From: JAQGMO01 sp050954505
GTDB taxonomy: Bacteria > Pseudomonadota > Gammaproteobacteria > Burkholderiales > Burkholderiaceae_D
Direction: 5' to 3'
Length of the DNA: 16,299 nt
NCBI GenBank assembly: GCA_050954505.1
Contig: JBPBPY010000364.1
Coordinates: 1-16,299, forward strand
In this document: piece by piece, positions 15,867 through 16,299 of the stretch
Position numbering within the stretch: the stretch's first letter is position 1
How the letters are laid out: each line of letters starts with the position of its first letter
Notes under the pieces: generated by a model
Databases searched by the model: none
The model's input: the letters and a program-made list of their open reading frames with translations, nothing else
What the model was told of the DNA's origin: nothing
Made by a program: the position numbers and the translations under genes

Positions 15867-16299
15867 CTAGGCTTTGCCGGCTCCTCGCGCCGCAGCCCAG
15901 AGCGCGGCAATCTGCGCTGCACTCGCTTGCGTCAGCCCGGCGGCATTGTCGATCGCCGCCGCCAGTGTCGCCGGACCCAGCACGATCGAAAAGCAACCCT
16001 TGAAGTGCAGGTTCAACGCCGGCAAGGCCTGAACATCAAGCGCGCCCGAAAGCAATGAACTGCTCACGCCCGCTGCCAGGGCCCGTTTCGCAGCAACGAA
16101 AGGGGCCTTGCCTTGCAGTGTCTGGGCATCGCTGCGACCTTCCCCGGTAATGAGCCAATGCGCACCGGCAAGCTGGTCGTCCAGACCGATCGCATCGCAC
16201 ACTGTCGCGGCGCCCGATTGCAATGTGGCGCCAATGGCCAGCAGTGCGTAGCCCAGTCCGCCCGCCGCACCGGCACCTGCCTCGCCTGACCTGGCTGTA
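15867..16299 (-). CDS. Glycerate kinase (type 1), C-terminal part
   Basis: Phosphorylates D-glycerate (usually to 2-phosphoglycerate), feeding glyoxylate/tartronate-semialdehyde or glucarate breakdown into glycolysis. Only the last 143 or so codons are in the window; the frame is open to the edge, so the 5' end is outside. The family signatures are GAGAAGGLGYALLA followed by LITGEGRSDAQTLQGKAP, characteristic of the GarK/GlxK/TtuD-type glycerate kinase C-terminal half, then a SGALD segment. I cannot choose between the garK, glxK and ttuD names from this fragment. The stop is TAG at 15867-15869. No clear intrinsic terminator follows. Confidence 0.93.
   Translation of the reverse strand, partial: TARSGEAGAGAAGGLGYALLAIGATLQSGAATVCDAIGLDDQLAGAHWLITGEGRSDAQTLQGKAPFVAAKRALAAGVSSSLLSGALDVQALPALNLHFKGCFSIVLGPATLAAAIDNAAGLTQASAAQIAALWAAARGAGKA

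Overview
This window is a core-genome segment of a GC-rich betaproteobacterium. The gene order scpB - rluB - rimP - nusA - infB - rbfA - truB - typA is the arrangement I know from Burkholderiales. The Burkholderia-like RimP and Q/G-rich RluB tail fit Burkholderiales, probably Oxalobacteraceae; the family-level call is inference. Every supported gene lies on the minus strand, so transcription runs from high to low coordinates. I see no insertion sequence, phage gene, CRISPR array, rRNA or recognisable tRNA.

Layout in transcription order: the end of a glycerate kinase (15867-16299, 5' end outside the window); a 309-bp gap with a 10-bp-period repeat; a small proline-rich orphan protein (15279-15557) followed 4 nt later by a YihY/BrkB membrane protein (14345-15274); a 530-bp gap with a near-consensus promoter and several hairpins; scpB (13047-13814) overlapping rluB (11222-13069); a 428-bp leader region with two promoter candidates and an early intrinsic terminator; the rimP-nusA-infB-rbfA-truB operon (4299-10793); typA with its own promoter and a strong terminator (2150-3985); an EamA/DMT transporter (760-1647); and folE, cut by the window start (1-443).

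The genes are mainly about making and running the translation machinery. RimP and RbfA mature the 30S subunit, IF2 starts translation, NusA couples transcription to termination and antitermination, TruB and RluB make pseudouridines in tRNA and 23S rRNA, and TypA/BipA is a ribosome-associated GTPase. ScpB belongs to the SMC chromosome-segregation complex.

I found no new defence or mobile system. The most interesting signals are regulatory. The nusA operon appears to carry two intrinsic terminators that transcription must cross: one in the leader before rimP and one between infB and rbfA, whose U-tract runs almost into the rbfA ribosome binding site. As NusA itself modulates intrinsic termination, this suggests attenuation or autoregulation. 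Other points are the structured 530-bp interval upstream of scpB, a 16-bp-period repeat upstream of the folE promoter, and the orphan proline-rich gene coupled to yihY. All promoter, terminator and RNA calls were made by eye.
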